Shown here piece after piece: positions 25,889 to 34,518 of a DNA stretch of 64,000 nucleotides (position 1 is the first letter of the stretch; each line of letters opens with the position of its first letter). The notes beneath the pieces are model-generated. The model did not search any database. It was given only the letters and a program-made list of their open reading frames with translations, and had not been told where the DNA came from. Position numbers and translations under genes: made by a program. Origin of the DNA: an uncultured Clostridia bacterium (GTDB lineage: Bacteria; Bacillota; Clostridia; TANB77; CAG-508); assembly GCA_944392455.1 (NCBI GenBank), contig CALXWP010000008.1, forward strand, positions 19,461 to 83,460. Reading direction: 5' to 3'.

Positions 25889-26120
25889 TTCTTCCTCCAA
25901 TAATATTAAATATTATACCATATTTTACATAAGTTTCAAACGTTTTTTATATTTTTATCTATATTTTATAATTATTTATTGTTTGCTTAGTACTTGATTT
26001 TAGTTTTATTTATTTTATAATATTACTATAATTCAAATGAATTTAAATAAATTCTTTTTAACAATTTATTTTAGTTTTAATATAATATGATATAAAACTA
26101 AAAGTAAAGGATGATGCTTT

Positions 26121-27182
26121 ATGAAAAAAATCAGAATGGCCATTGTTGGGGCAACAGGACTTGTTGGAAGAACTGCTCTTAAAGTATTAGAAGAAAAAAA
26201 ATTACCAGTAGATGAATATGTACTTTTTGCTTCATCAAAATCTGCTGGTAAAAAATTAAAATTTATGGGAAAGGATTATATTGTTCAAGAATTAAATGAA
26301 TTATCTTTTGACAGTGGATTTGACTATGCTATTTTTTCAGCAGGAGGATCAACATCCAAAAAATATGCGCCTATTGCAGCTTCAAAAGGGTGTATTGTTG
26401 TAGATAATAGTAGTGCTTTTAGAATGGATGATAATGTCCCTCTAGTAGTTCCAGAAGTAAACCCAGAAGAAATAATAAAAAATCATGGAATAATTGCAAA
26501 TCCAAATTGCTCAACAATTCAGGCAGTTGTTGCATTAAAACCATTAGATGATAAATACAAAATAAAAAGAATTGTTTATTCTACATATCAAGCTGTATCA
26601 GGCGCAGGAAAAAATGGTGTAATTGATCTAGATAATGGAATAAAAAACTATTTAACAAATAAATCTTATGATGAAGATTCTTCAGATTCTGATATTCCAA
26701 ATTCCCAAGATAATTCTAATTACGATTTAGTAAAATTTGATCACCCTATATTTTCAAACTGTCTACCTCATATAGATGTATTTTTAGATAATGGATATAC
26801 TAAAGAAGAAGAAAAAATGATAAATGAAACTAGAAAAATATTAAATAAACCTGATTTAAAAGTCACAGCAACTACTGTTAGAGTACCTGTTTTTAATAGT
26901 CATAGTGAATCTATAAATGTTGAATTTGAAAATGATTTTAAATTAGATGAACTTATTAATACTTTAAAAAATTCTCCTGGAATTATATTACAAGATGACC
27001 CTAAAAGATCAATCTATCCTTTAGCTATAAATGCTTCTGGTCATGACGAAGTTTTTGTAGGAAGAATTCGTAGAGATTACAGTGTCAAATCAGGTATTAA
27101 TTTCTGGGTAGTTGCAGATAATATTAGAAAAGGTGCAGCAAGTAATGCTATACAAATAGTTGAAAGATTATTAATTCATTAA
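26121..27182 (+). CDS. asd: Aspartate-semialdehyde dehydrogenase
   Basis: The 353-residue protein has the NADP-binding start MAIVGATGLVGRTALKVLEE, the active-site cysteine in NPNCSTIQ (about residue 130) and the substrate-binding Arg region GRIRRD near the end. It makes aspartate semialdehyde for lysine, threonine, methionine and diaminopimelate. dapA and dapB lie 3-6 kb downstream on the same strand but in separate units. No lysine riboswitch is visible in the 230 bases upstream. Confidence 0.94.
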   Translation: MKKIRMAIVGATGLVGRTALKVLEEKKLPVDEYVLFASSKSAGKKLKFMGKDYIVQELNELSFDSGFDYAIFSAGGSTSKKYAPIAASKGCIVVDNSSAFRMDDNVPLVVPEVNPEEIIKNHGIIANPNCSTIQAVVALKPLDDKYKIKRIVYSTYQAVSGAGKNGVIDLDNGIKNYLTNKSYDEDSSDSDIPNSQDNSNYDLVKFDHPIFSNCLPHIDVFLDNGYTKEEEKMINETRKILNKPDLKVTATTVRVPVFNSHSESINVEFENDFKLDELINTLKNSPGIILQDDPKRSIYPLAINASGHDEVFVGRIRRDYSVKSGINFWVVADNIRKGAASNAIQIVERLLIH

Positions 27183-27201
27183 TATTAATGTAAAAAAATA
27201 A

Positions 27202-27240
27202 AAAGAGAAGTAAATTTCAAGTTAATCTATACTTCTCTTT
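27202..27240. terminator. Bidirectional terminator between asd and sufB
   Basis: AAAGAGAAGTA and TACTTCTCTTT pair. The A-run on the left and T-run on the right serve the convergent asd and sufB genes. Confidence 0.8.
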
Positions 27241-27255
27241 TATATTTTTTATATT

Positions 27256-28173
27256 TTATTTTAAGAATCCATTTATTATCTGTTCTTCTGCTTCTTTTTC
27301 TGTTAATCCAAGTGTCATAAGTTTAATTAATTGCTCTCCTGCTATTTTTCCTATAGCTGCTTCATGTATTAAACTTGCATCAACATTATTTGCTTCAATT
27401 TTAGGATCAGAAATTACTCTTCCATTTTCCATAATAATTGCATCACATTCTACATGACCAAAACATTTTGTATTTCCTTTTACATTTGAAATAAATTCTT
27501 GTACTGAATCATCTTCTGCAACAGATCTAGATGCAACATGTACACTAGAATCTTCCCCATCTAAATTTACATCAAATATTGTTTTGGCTGTCTGTTTTCC
27601 TGTTGTCATTATTCTTTCTGATATTACTAAACTGCTTCCTTTTTGCATATTTGCATATGTTTCTCTTATAGTTGATGTAACACCTTTTATTTGAACAGAT
27701 TCCATTTCCATAGAAGCATTTTCTCCAAGATTTATTATTGTTTGAGGATTTAATATTCTTTCTCCTGTTCCTTCGCCTTCACCATAATGTTTTTCTATAT
27801 ATTTTATTTTAGCACCTTTCTCTAAATGAAATGTATGTATTCCATCATGCTGTGCTGTATCACAAGTACTATTATGTATTCCACATCCTGCAACTATTAC
27901 TACATCTGCATTTTCTCCAATATAGAAATCATTATATACTAAATCATTTAATCCACCTTCAGTTAATATAACTGGTATATGAACACTTTCATTTTTTGTG
28001 TTTGGCTTTATTATAATGTCTATACCTGGTTTGTCTTTTTTTGTAACTATATCAATATTAGCTGTTGTATTTCTAGCAACACCTTTTCCATTTTCTCTAA
28101 TATTATATGCCCCCATCGGTGTTTTTTCTATATCTGCTACTTGTTTTAATAAGTTTTTTTCAATATTATTCAT
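27256..28173 (-). CDS. sufB: SufB/SufD-family Fe-S cluster scaffold (minimal SufCB type)
   Basis: The 305-residue protein has the beta-helix core of the SufB/D family, with GGLNDLVYNDFYIGENADV, conserved cysteines (AGCGIHNSTCDTAQHDG) and the C-terminal ISDPKIEANNVDASLIHEAA. It is about two thirds of standard SufB length and lacks its N-terminal part, as in the short scaffold proteins paired with SufC in archaea and many Clostridia (the SMS type). With SufC it would assemble and transfer iron-sulfur clusters. It overlaps sufC by eight bases. No sufS, sufU or sufD is nearby. Confidence 0.88.
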   Translation of the reverse strand: MNNIEKNLLKQVADIEKTPMGAYNIRENGKGVARNTTANIDIVTKKDKPGIDIIIKPNTKNESVHIPVILTEGGLNDLVYNDFYIGENADVVIVAGCGIHNSTCDTAQHDGIHTFHLEKGAKIKYIEKHYGEGEGTGERILNPQTIINLGENASMEMESVQIKGVTSTIRETYANMQKGSSLVISERIMTTGKQTAKTIFDVNLDGEDSSVHVASRSVAEDDSVQEFISNVKGNTKCFGHVECDAIIMENGRVISDPKIEANNVDASLIHEAAIGKIAGEQLIKLMTLGLTEKEAEEQIINGFLK

Positions 28174-28909
28174 TTACTGTCCCTCCTTTGTTGCATCTTT
28201 CTTTATTCTCCAATTTATGACACGGTTTTATTTTACCAAATATTTGAGGTAATACTTCTTCTCTTGGTCCATGTTTTCCAACTGTTCCATTAGTTATTAA
28301 TACTATTTCATCAGCTATATTTAATATTCTCTCTTGATGAGAAATTATTACTATTGATCCTTTTATATCATCATGCATTTTTTCAAAAACAGAAATAAGA
28401 TTATTAAAGCTCCACAAATCGATACCAGCTTCAGGCTCATCAAATATTGTTAATTTTGATTTTTTAGCTGCAAGCATAGCAATTTCTATTCTTTTTAGTT
28501 CTCCTCCTGAAAGTTCACTATTTACTTCTCTATTTAAATATTCTTGTGCACAAAGTCCAACATCAGCTAAAACATCACATGCATCACATAGTTTTAAAGA
28601 ATTTCCTGCAGATATCTCTATTAAATCTTTTACAGTTAATCCTTTAAATCTAACTGGTTGTTGGAATGCAAAACCAATTCCTTCTTTTGCTCTTTCTGTT
28701 ATTGATAATTCAGTTATATCTTTTCCATCAAAAATTATCTTTCCTGAATCAGGTGTTTCTATTCCCATGATAATTTTTGCTAAAGTTGATTTTCCTGAAC
28801 CATTTGGTCCTGTGATTACTACCATTTTTTCATTATCAATTTTTAAATTTACATTTTTCAAGATATCTTTATTATCTCTTGAAAAACAAATATCTTGTAA
28901 TTCTAACAT
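28166..28909 (-). CDS. sufC: Fe-S assembly ATPase SufC
   Basis: The 247-residue ABC ATPase has Walker A GPNGSGKST, the SufC-type Q-loop region FAFQQPVRFKGL, signature ELSGGELKRIEIAML and Walker B TIFDEPEAGIDLW. It powers the SufB scaffold encoded immediately downstream. The AGGAGG site before the ATG is strong. The upstream gap of nearly 300 bases (28910-29200) holds its AT-rich promoter region and the convergent end of the 29201 cassette; I saw no gene in it. Confidence 0.93.
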   Translation of the reverse strand: MLELQDICFSRDNKDILKNVNLKIDNEKMVVITGPNGSGKSTLAKIIMGIETPDSGKIIFDGKDITELSITERAKEGIGFAFQQPVRFKGLTVKDLIEISAGNSLKLCDACDVLADVGLCAQEYLNREVNSELSGGELKRIEIAMLAAKKSKLTIFDEPEAGIDLWSFNNLISVFEKMHDDIKGSIVIISHQERILNIADEIVLITNGTVGKHGPREEVLPQIFGKIKPCHKLENKERCNKGGTVNE

Positions 28910-29157
28910 TTTTCCTCCTATAATATTTGATTCTATATTTATTTGTACCTTGGAGTTATTTATTAAAATATATTTATATATTTTTGTTTTCGGATTGTTT
29001 TATTTTGGATTGTAAACAATTCTTGGTAAAAAACCACATATATTCTATCATTTTTTTTACTATTTTACAATATATTTAGTAAAATAAATGCGAAATGTTT
29101 TTCATATTTTGGCATATGTTATATTCTGTTTATATACACTACATTAAATGGAAATCG

Positions 29158-29180
29158 CCCTAGCATCAATTGCTAAGGCT
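29158..29180 (-). terminator. Hairpin after the 29201 cassette
   Basis: GCCTTAGCA and TGCTAGGGC pair with one G-T wobble around a five-base loop. The minus-strand tail GATTTCC is short in T. Confidence 0.6.
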
Positions 29181-29200
29181 CCTTCCTTTTTTCAAATCAA

Positions 29201-29629
29201 TTATGACTTATTGTTATACCACACGAATCCCCATACTTCCTCATCATCTCCGCTTTCGAATCCACTGTCATCTCCATCATCATACCATGATTCGATATGG
29301 TTTTGTTTTGCAATTCCCATAACAATCTGCATGATTTTGTCAATGCTATCCATCTTGGATTTAGAAAGTTTCAACACTTCAGAAAGTTTTTCCTGTTTTT
29401 CTTCACTTTCTGTAAGTAGATCCTTAGCAAAGACATCGATAACCAAGTCTTCTTCTACTTCGGAGATTCCGACACTAATGTGAGCTATTCTTTCAAGCTC
29501 AAACTTTGAAAAGCTGTTAAACTTTTCTGTGATTTTCTGCCAAATGTACTCAGCAATCTCAATAATATCAGCTGCTACAGCTTTATCTCTCCGATTGTCA
29601 AGTTGCTCTTTTAAGGGTTTAGTTGCCAT
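29201..29629 (-). CDS. Orphan cassette gene, paralogue of 29779, 142 residues
   Basis: The ATG at 29629 follows AAAGGAGGCTATTAT and gives 142 residues. The family is not recognised, but it is clearly related to the next cassette upstream: both have an N-terminal basic helix, ADYIW/AEYIWxxI, a strand reading VxVEE.VDxxxIDI-type residues, an MxIVM..A.Q segment and an end motif WYD...WGF. The tail is acidic (DDGDDSGFESGDDEE). An in-frame CGG at codon 13 is read as arginine; codon use is mixed and GC-richer than in sufC. It has a consensus promoter and hairpin of its own. The helix-strand layout suggests a small regulatory or inhibitor protein; function unknown. Confidence 0.7.
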   Translation of the reverse strand: MATKPLKEQLDNRRDKAVAADIIEIAEYIWQKITEKFNSFSKFELERIAHISVGISEVEEDLVIDVFAKDLLTESEEKQEKLSEVLKLSKSKMDSIDKIMQIVMGIAKQNHIESWYDDGDDSGFESGDDEEVWGFVWYNNKS

Positions 29630-29678
29630 ATAATAGCCTCCTTTTTTATAAAGCGTGGGTTTTAAAGTGTCACAGTTT

Positions 29679-29707
29679 ATTATATATTTTTTTCTCATTT
29701 ATGTCAA
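29679..29707 (-). promoter_or_regulatory. Consensus promoter of the 29201 cassette
   Basis: On the minus strand TTGACA (29702-29707), a 17-base spacer and TATAAT (29679-29684): a perfect sigma-A promoter. Confidence 0.85.
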
Positions 29708-29723
29708 ATATATAAATATATGA

Positions 29724-29757
29724 AAAAGGGACTATAAGTTCATTTACTTACAGTCCC
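29724..29757 (-). terminator. Terminator of the 29779 cassette
   Basis: GGGACT and TAAGT pair with ACTTA and AGTCCC. On the minus strand the tail is CTTTTTCAT. Confidence 0.88.
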
Positions 29758-29778
29758 CTCCTCTTCTTGGATCCTTAC

Positions 29779-30180
29779 TTACTGATCCTCTTCCTCTGCA
29801 AACTCAATGTGAAATCCCCAGAATCTTTTATCTTTATCATACCAAACTCTTATTTCTTCCTGCTCTGCCATTTCCATGACAATAGGCATAATATCCGGAA
29901 GTCTTTCCAGTTTTTCTGCCGTTAGCATGACTGTTTCACATTCTTCTGTATAATCAGAAGCCTCATAAGATTCCTTGACGGTAATATCGATCTTAATTGA
30001 ATCGACTTTTTCTTCGACTGTAACGGTCAAATAATCAACCTGTTCCAGCTGGTATCCGTCAATAAGATCAAAAATCCATTTGATCTCTCTCCAGATGTAA
30101 TCAGCTACATCTTTGTCAGACGCATTTTTGGCATCTAACCGTTTCTGGTTCATTCTTTCTACTAAAGTTTCTTTGGGCAT
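29779..30180 (-). CDS. Orphan cassette gene, paralogue of 29201, 133 residues
   Basis: The protein shares its whole plan with the 29201 cassette: DVADYIWREIKWIFD, LTVTVEEKVDSIKIDITVKE, a LxxLPDIMPIVMEMAEQEEI helix and the end motif VWYDKDKRFWGFHIEFAEEE. No known family comes to mind. It is acidic, soluble and has no signal. An in-frame CGG at codon 14 is read as arginine at the same place as in the paralogue. AAAGGAGGGCATGAT precedes the ATG. A consensus promoter lies at 30229-30257, and dapA begins about 150 bases away on the other strand. Tandem duplication of the whole cassette, promoter and terminator included, is the simplest history. Confidence 0.72.
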   Translation of the reverse strand: MPKETLVERMNQKRLDAKNASDKDVADYIWREIKWIFDLIDGYQLEQVDYLTVTVEEKVDSIKIDITVKESYEASDYTEECETVMLTAEKLERLPDIMPIVMEMAEQEEIRVWYDKDKRFWGFHIEFAEEEDQ

Positions 30181-30228
30181 ATCATGCCCTCCTTTCTTTT
30201 GAGTTTATAGTGTACAAAGTACGATTTA

Positions 30229-30257
30229 ATTATAACCTTTTCTCTATTTTATGTCAA
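30229..30257 (-). promoter_or_regulatory. Consensus promoter of the 29779 cassette
   Basis: On the minus strand TTGACA (30252-30257), a 17-base spacer and TATAAT (30229-30234), identical in layout to the paralogue's promoter. Confidence 0.85.
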
Positions 30258-30328
30258 TCTATAGTTTTATATCTACTTTTTTCATAACTATTTTATTTAA
30301 TTAATATATATTAATAGAGGTGAAATTT

Positions 30329-31217
30329 ATGAAAGAAGTTATTTTTAAAGGTTGTGGAACTGCGCTTGTTACTCCTTTTACTAATGATGGTATCAATTTT
30401 GAAGAACTAAGGAAATTAATAGAGTTTCAAATATTAGAAGGAGTAGATAGTTTAATTATATGTGGTACAACAGGTGAATCCTCAACAATGAGTTTAGATG
30501 AAAAAAAATCAGTTATTGAATTTAGCATAAAAGTTACAAATAGACGTATCCCTATTATTGCAGGTACAGGTGGTAATAATACTAAAGAAGTAATTAATCT
30601 ATCTAAATTTGCTGAAAAAGCTGGTGCAGATGCTTTACTACTTGTAACTCCATATTATAATAAAACTACACAAAAAGGACTTATATCACATTATTTAAAA
30701 ATTGCTGAAAATGTGGATATTCCGATTATTTTATATAATGTTCCTAGTAGAACTGGTATAAATATAGAACCTAAAACATGTCTTGAACTTTCTAAAATTC
30801 CAAATATTGTAGCAATAAAAGAAGCTAGTCGGAAACATATCACAAGTTGCAAAAATTGCAAATCTATGCACTGATGATCTTACTATATATTCTGGTAATG
30901 ATGATCAAATACTTCCTATTTTGTCCCTTGGTGGAATTGGTGTAATTTCTGTACTTTCAAACATTTATCCAAAATTTGTTCATAATATGGTAATGGATTA
31001 TTTAACTGGAAACTGGCAAAAAGCTACAGCATCTCAAATATATTCTATTCCATTAATAAATGCTTTATTTAGTGAAGTAAATCCAATACCAATAAAATAT
31101 GCTTTAAATAAGATTGGCTTTAATTGTGGAAATCCTAGACTACCTCTTATAGAATTATCTGAAGAAAATAAAGAAAAACTAAATATATTATTAAAAGATA
31201 ATTCAGTATTTATTTAG
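30329..31217 (+). CDS. dapA: 4-hydroxy-tetrahydrodipicolinate synthase with a +1 shift at CGG
   Basis: The enzyme condenses pyruvate and aspartate semialdehyde for lysine, diaminopimelate and spore dipicolinate. The first frame runs 167 codons from the ATG at 30329 and includes GTTGESSTM, LLVTPYYNKTTQ, YNVPSRTG and the Schiff-base lysine in IVAIKEAS. At 30830-30832 an in-frame CGG follows AGT, and the frame then stops at 30874. Skipping the C at 30830 restores GNISQVAKIANLCTDDL and the whole C-terminus to 31217, giving 295 residues, the normal length. No homopolymer is present at the site. Either this is +1 frameshifting, a pseudogene or a base-calling error; three other genes show the same CGG signature, which favours the first. 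Confidence 0.85.
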
Positions 31218-31339
31218 CCAATAATCTTTTTACTTTTTATTCACTTTAGTTTTATTAATATTTTATTAATTTCTTCACTTTATATTAATAAAATGATATA
31301 ATAATATTATACTTAATTTTAAATTTTAGGAGTATAATT

Positions 31340-31987
31340 ATGAACATTTTTCAATTTAGGAAAAACCAAGTTTCTAATTGTGAAGAAAACTCTGATATAT
31401 ACACTTCTATTGGTAGAAATATAGATTTGTATACTGATAAAGATATTCATTCCAAAATGGATAAGAAATACTATTTAACTGAATTTTATAGTATTATTTC
31501 AGATATTGTCTCAAATGATACTGTAAAACAGATGAAGAATTATAGGCAACATTGTAATACTTCTTGTTATAAGCACTGTATGCAAGTTGCATATTATACA
31601 TATATAGCATGTAAGAAATTAAAATTAGACTATAAATCAGCTGCACGTGGTGCAATGCTTCATGATTTATTTTTATATGATTGGAGAAATAAAACTATAA
31701 CATCTGCTCTCCCAGGACTCCATGCTTTTGTTCATCCAACACTAGCATTAGAAAATGCTAGTAAAATATTTAATTTAAATGACATGGAAAAGGATATAAT
31801 TTTAAAACATATGTGGCCAGTAACATTTAAGCTTCCAACATATAGAGAATCATATATAGTTACATTAATGGATAAATATAGTGCTTGTGTAGAAACATAT
31901 AATTATATTCAAGAAAAGTTAAGAAGAAAAACTTTTTATAGGTATGCATATATTTTCTTAAGTGTATTAGTTTTTAGAACTATTTAA
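31340..31987 (+). CDS. HD-domain protein
   Basis: The 215-residue protein has the HD metal-binding pattern: HCMQVAYYTY (first His), AMLHDLFLYDW (His-Asp pair), HAFVHPTLALENA and a final Asp in LMDKYSA. HD proteins are metal-dependent phosphohydrolases acting on nucleotides or signalling molecules, but this subgroup has no defined substrate that I know. There is no membrane segment, except that the C-terminal 15 residues are hydrophobic (YIFLSVLVFRTI), which might be peripheral. AGGAGTATAATT precedes the ATG. It lies between dapA and dapB on the same strand. Confidence 0.75.
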   Translation: MNIFQFRKNQVSNCEENSDIYTSIGRNIDLYTDKDIHSKMDKKYYLTEFYSIISDIVSNDTVKQMKNYRQHCNTSCYKHCMQVAYYTYIACKKLKLDYKSAARGAMLHDLFLYDWRNKTITSALPGLHAFVHPTLALENASKIFNLNDMEKDIILKHMWPVTFKLPTYRESYIVTLMDKYSACVETYNYIQEKLRRKTFYRYAYIFLSVLVFRTI

Positions 31988-32022
31988 TATAAAATTAATA
32001 TTTAACATATAATAAAAAATTA

Positions 32023-32056
32023 GGGCTACGGATATAAAAATCCGTAACCTTTTTTC
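32023..32056 (+). terminator. Terminator of the HD-domain gene
   Basis: GGCTACGGAT and ATCCGTAACC pair with one mismatch, followed by TTTTTTCATT. Confidence 0.85.
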
Positions 32057-32190
32057 ATTCTAAACAGCTTATCATGGCCAAATTTAATTTTTATATTATT
32101 GATTTATGAATTATTTAATATTTCAAATAATATAATTATATATAAAGATATAGTTTCTGTATCTTTTCTTTTGAAAGGTGTGATTTATAT

Positions 32191-32916
32191 ATGATAAATA
32201 TTCTTTTAAATGGATCAAAAGGAAAAATGGGAAAAGCATTTACTGAATATATAAAAAACATTCCAGATTTTAATTTGGAATATAGTATAGATAAAGAGAA
32301 TTCTAATTTATTTAATTCTATTTTCAAAAAACCTGATGTAATAATTGATTTTTCTACTCCAGCCTCTACTTTTAATGGTCTAAATTATGCTGTGGAAAAT
32401 TTAATTCCAATAGTCATAGCAACAACCGGTTTTTCAAAAGAAGAAGAAAATATTATTAAAGAATATTCTGAAGCTATTCCTATTTTTAAATCTTCTAATT
32501 TATCATATGGTATTAATGTTTTTTCAAATATTGCTGCTATCTTAACTAAGAAATTAGATAAAGTAGACATAGAAATCATAGAAAAACATCATAGAAACAA
32601 ATTAGACTCTCCTAGTGGAACTGCTGTTATGATAGCTGATAATATAAATAAAAACTGTCAAAATAAATATAAATATATTTTTGAGAAAAATAAAGTTGTT
32701 GATAAAACAAAAGATTACAATGAAATTGGCTTTTCATCTATAAGAGGTGGAAATATAGTAGGAGAACATACAGTTATGTTTATTAAACAAGATGAAATTA
32801 TTGAAATAACTCATAAAGCTTATTCAAGAAATATTTACATAGAAGGAGCAATTAAAGCTATTAGATTTATTATTAATCAAAAAAATGGTTTATTTTCAAT
32901 GAATGATTTAATATAA
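32191..32916 (+). CDS. dapB: 4-hydroxy-tetrahydrodipicolinate reductase
   Basis: The 241-residue protein has the nucleotide-binding start ILLNGSKGKMGKAFTEYI, VIIDFSTPAST and the catalytic block EKHHRNKLDSPSGTA (about 130-145), followed by RGGNIVGEHTVMF. It reduces the DapA product on the way to diaminopimelate and dipicolinate. AAAGGTGTGATTTAT precedes the ATG. It is separate from dapA, with its own upstream gap, and ends at a bidirectional terminator shared with rpmA. Confidence 0.93.
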   Translation: MINILLNGSKGKMGKAFTEYIKNIPDFNLEYSIDKENSNLFNSIFKKPDVIIDFSTPASTFNGLNYAVENLIPIVIATTGFSKEEENIIKEYSEAIPIFKSSNLSYGINVFSNIAAILTKKLDKVDIEIIEKHHRNKLDSPSGTAVMIADNINKNCQNKYKYIFEKNKVVDKTKDYNEIGFSSIRGGNIVGEHTVMFIKQDEIIEITHKAYSRNIYIEGAIKAIRFIINQKNGLFSMNDLI

Positions 32917-32928
32917 AGGAGCAAAATA

Positions 32929-32965
32929 AAAAGCTTGGAATAGATTATATCTATCTCAAGCTTTT
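32929..32965. terminator. Bidirectional terminator between dapB and rpmA
   Basis: AAAAGCTTG and CAAGCTTTT pair around an inner AGAT/ATCT. It lies 12 bases past dapB and 8 past rpmA. Confidence 0.8.
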
Positions 32966-32972
32966 ATATCTC

Positions 32973-33245
32973 TTATTGATTTGCAGCGTCTTCTACTGGA
33001 TAAACACTAACTTGTTTTTTATCCTTACCTAATCTTTCAAATTTAACTCTACCAGTAACTTTTGCATATAGAGTATCATCGCTTCCTATACCTACATTTG
33101 TTCCTGGATGAAATTTAGTACCTCTTTGTCTTACTAAGATATTTCCAGCTGGAACTATTTGTCCATCTGCTCTTTTTAGACCTAAACGCTTTGATTCACT
33201 ATCTCTACCGTTCTTAACGCTACCTTGACCTTTTTTATGAGCCAT
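32973..33245 (-). CDS. rpmA: 50S ribosomal protein L27
   Basis: The 90-residue protein begins directly at [20 protein letters not shown], the mature L27 N-terminus. Most Firmicutes make L27 with a short leader ending near FAHKKG that the Prp protease removes; neither that leader nor a prp gene between rplU and rpmA is present here. The N-terminus of L27 reaches the peptidyl-transferase centre. AAAGGAGTTGAAATAA precedes the ATG, and no upstream in-frame start would add the missing leader. Confidence 0.95.
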   Translation of the reverse strand: MAHKKGQGSVKNGRDSESKRLGLKRADGQIVPAGNILVRQRGTKFHPGTNVGIGSDDTLYAKVTGRVKFERLGKDKKQVSVYPVEDAANQ

Positions 33246-33296
33246 TTATTTCAACTCCTTTCAAGTACTAATTTTTATTTTATTCTCTTTTAATTA

Positions 33297-33695
33297 TTAT
33301 TCTTTAACTGTTTCTTTTTTTGCTGCTGTTTTTGTAGCTGGTTTCTTTTCTGCAGTTTCTTTTTTTGTTTCAGCTTTTTCAGCAGGTGTTTTTATTTTTG
33401 TTATTTCAACCTTTGTATATGGTTGTCTATGTCCTTGAGTTCTTCTGTAGTTCTTTTTAGCTTTGTATTTATAAACTAAAATTTTCTTTCCTTTTCCATG
33501 AGAAACTACTTTTCCCTCAACTTTTACACCTTTAACATAAGGAGCTCCAACTTCTACTTTTTTGTCATCAGATACTAAAACTACATTATCAAATGTAACT
33601 TTTTTACCTTCTTCAACATCTAATTTTTCGAAGAAAACTACATCTCCTTCTGCTACTTTGTATTGCTTTCCACAGCTTTCAATTATTGCGTACAT
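33297..33695 (-). CDS. rplU: 50S ribosomal protein L21
   Basis: Residues 1-102 are a complete L21 ([19 protein letters not shown], ending [12 protein letters not shown]). About 30 further residues form an Ala/Lys/Glu-rich tail ([13 protein letters not shown]) beyond the usual end of the protein, probably a flexible rRNA-binding or disordered extension. It sits 51 bases upstream of rpmA in the common order and follows a structured leader. AGAGGAGGTGTACATAT gives a strong start. Confidence 0.95.
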   Translation of the reverse strand: MYAIIESCGKQYKVAEGDVVFFEKLDVEEGKKVTFDNVVLVSDDKKVEVGAPYVKGVKVEGKVVSHGKGKKILVYKYKAKKNYRRTQGHRQPYTKVEITKIKTPAEKAETKKETAEKKPATKTAAKKETVKE

Positions 33696-33718
33696 TATAT
33701 GTACACCTCCTCTTATAT

Positions 33719-33798
33719 GTATACTCGCTAAGCATAAAATACAAGGCAGTTAGTTAAACTAACATTTAGTTGCCCGACCCAGGCGGCTTACGAGTAAA
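33719..33798 (-). promoter_or_regulatory. L21 leader RNA (autoregulatory 5' untranslated structure)
   Basis: On the minus strand the leader starts ACTCGTAAGCCGCCTGGGTC and closes with CGAGTATAC. The outer ACTCG/CGAGT arms pair, and an inner GCAACTAAATGTTAGTTTAA segment forms a hairpin. The conserved GCCGCCTGGGTCGGGCAAC core is typical of ribosomal-protein L21 leaders in Firmicutes. It lies immediately before rplU and probably lets L21 (or the L21-L27 operon) control its own synthesis. Confidence 0.8.
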
Positions 33799-33869
33799 TA
33801 TTTTACCATAACTTTATAATATTGTCAATACTTTTAATTATTAACAATTATATAACTTTGCTTTATAAA

Positions 33870-34410
33870 TTATATTAGATATCTCCATCCAGGTTGCCAG
33901 CTTTTTGTTTTTCTCCAATCTTGCTCTATAGCTTGATCCCAAGTTATATTTTTTGTAATTACATCTAATGCTAATTGTGGTGCTTTATGAGATACTAAAG
34001 CTATAGTTTTTCCATTATAATTATCTAATAAATAGTCACAAAAATTCCTTAATCTTTTTTCAACATCTTTTAAAGATTCTCCATTAGGAAATGGATTTAA
34101 TATATGTTCTTCATATTTTACTAATGAACTATCAGCACCATTTAAATCACCATAATTACATTCTCTTATTCTCTCATCCTGTAATATTTCTTTTTTTGAT
34201 TCCTTAAAAACATATTTTGAAGAATCTATTGCTCTTTTTAAATCTGAAGTAATAACAAAATCAATTTCATCAAAATTTATTTGTTTTTTTAGTTCAATAC
34301 ATCTTTGTATTCCTTTTTCACTTAATATACCTGGATTCCATCCTGTAGCCTTACCGCTCTATATTATCAGTAGTAGTTCCATGTACAAAATAAATAATAT
34401 TAACAGCCAT
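33870..34410 (-). CDS. Histidine phosphatase family protein with a +1 shift at CGG
   Basis: From the ATG at 34410 (AAAAGGGG upstream) the first frame covers 18 codons, including IIYFVHGTTTDN, then meets GAG-CGG-TAA: the in-frame CGG at 34356-34354 is followed at once by a stop. Dropping the C gives GAG-GGT-AAG and an open frame to 33870 with TSDLKRAIDSS, ECNYGDLNG and the second-half motif LVSHKAPQLAL, 179 residues in total. This is a phosphoglycerate-mutase-like phosphatase. The usual RHG at the active site reads VHG, so the arginine is missing or displaced. The frameshift could be programmed, a recent inactivation or an error; the same CGG pattern occurs in three other genes. Confidence 0.75.
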
Positions 34411-34485
34411 ATTTTTCCCCTTTTAATTTTATTAAATCGATATTAACACAAAATATATTTATTAGCAATTCTTTTTATTTATTAT

Positions 34486-34511
34486 AAAAAGCTCCCCGGA
34501 ATACTCCGGGG
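34486..34511 (-). terminator. Terminator of the 34519 cassette
   Basis: CCCCGGA pairs with TCCGGGG around a four-base loop. The minus-strand tail is AGCTTTTTATAAT. Confidence 0.9.
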
Positions 34512-34518
34512 TAAGATC

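Noticed and set aside
25889..26120. Lysine riboswitch or T-box upstream of asd
   Set aside because: The 232-base gap is AT-rich with no conserved GC-rich helices or T-box motif.
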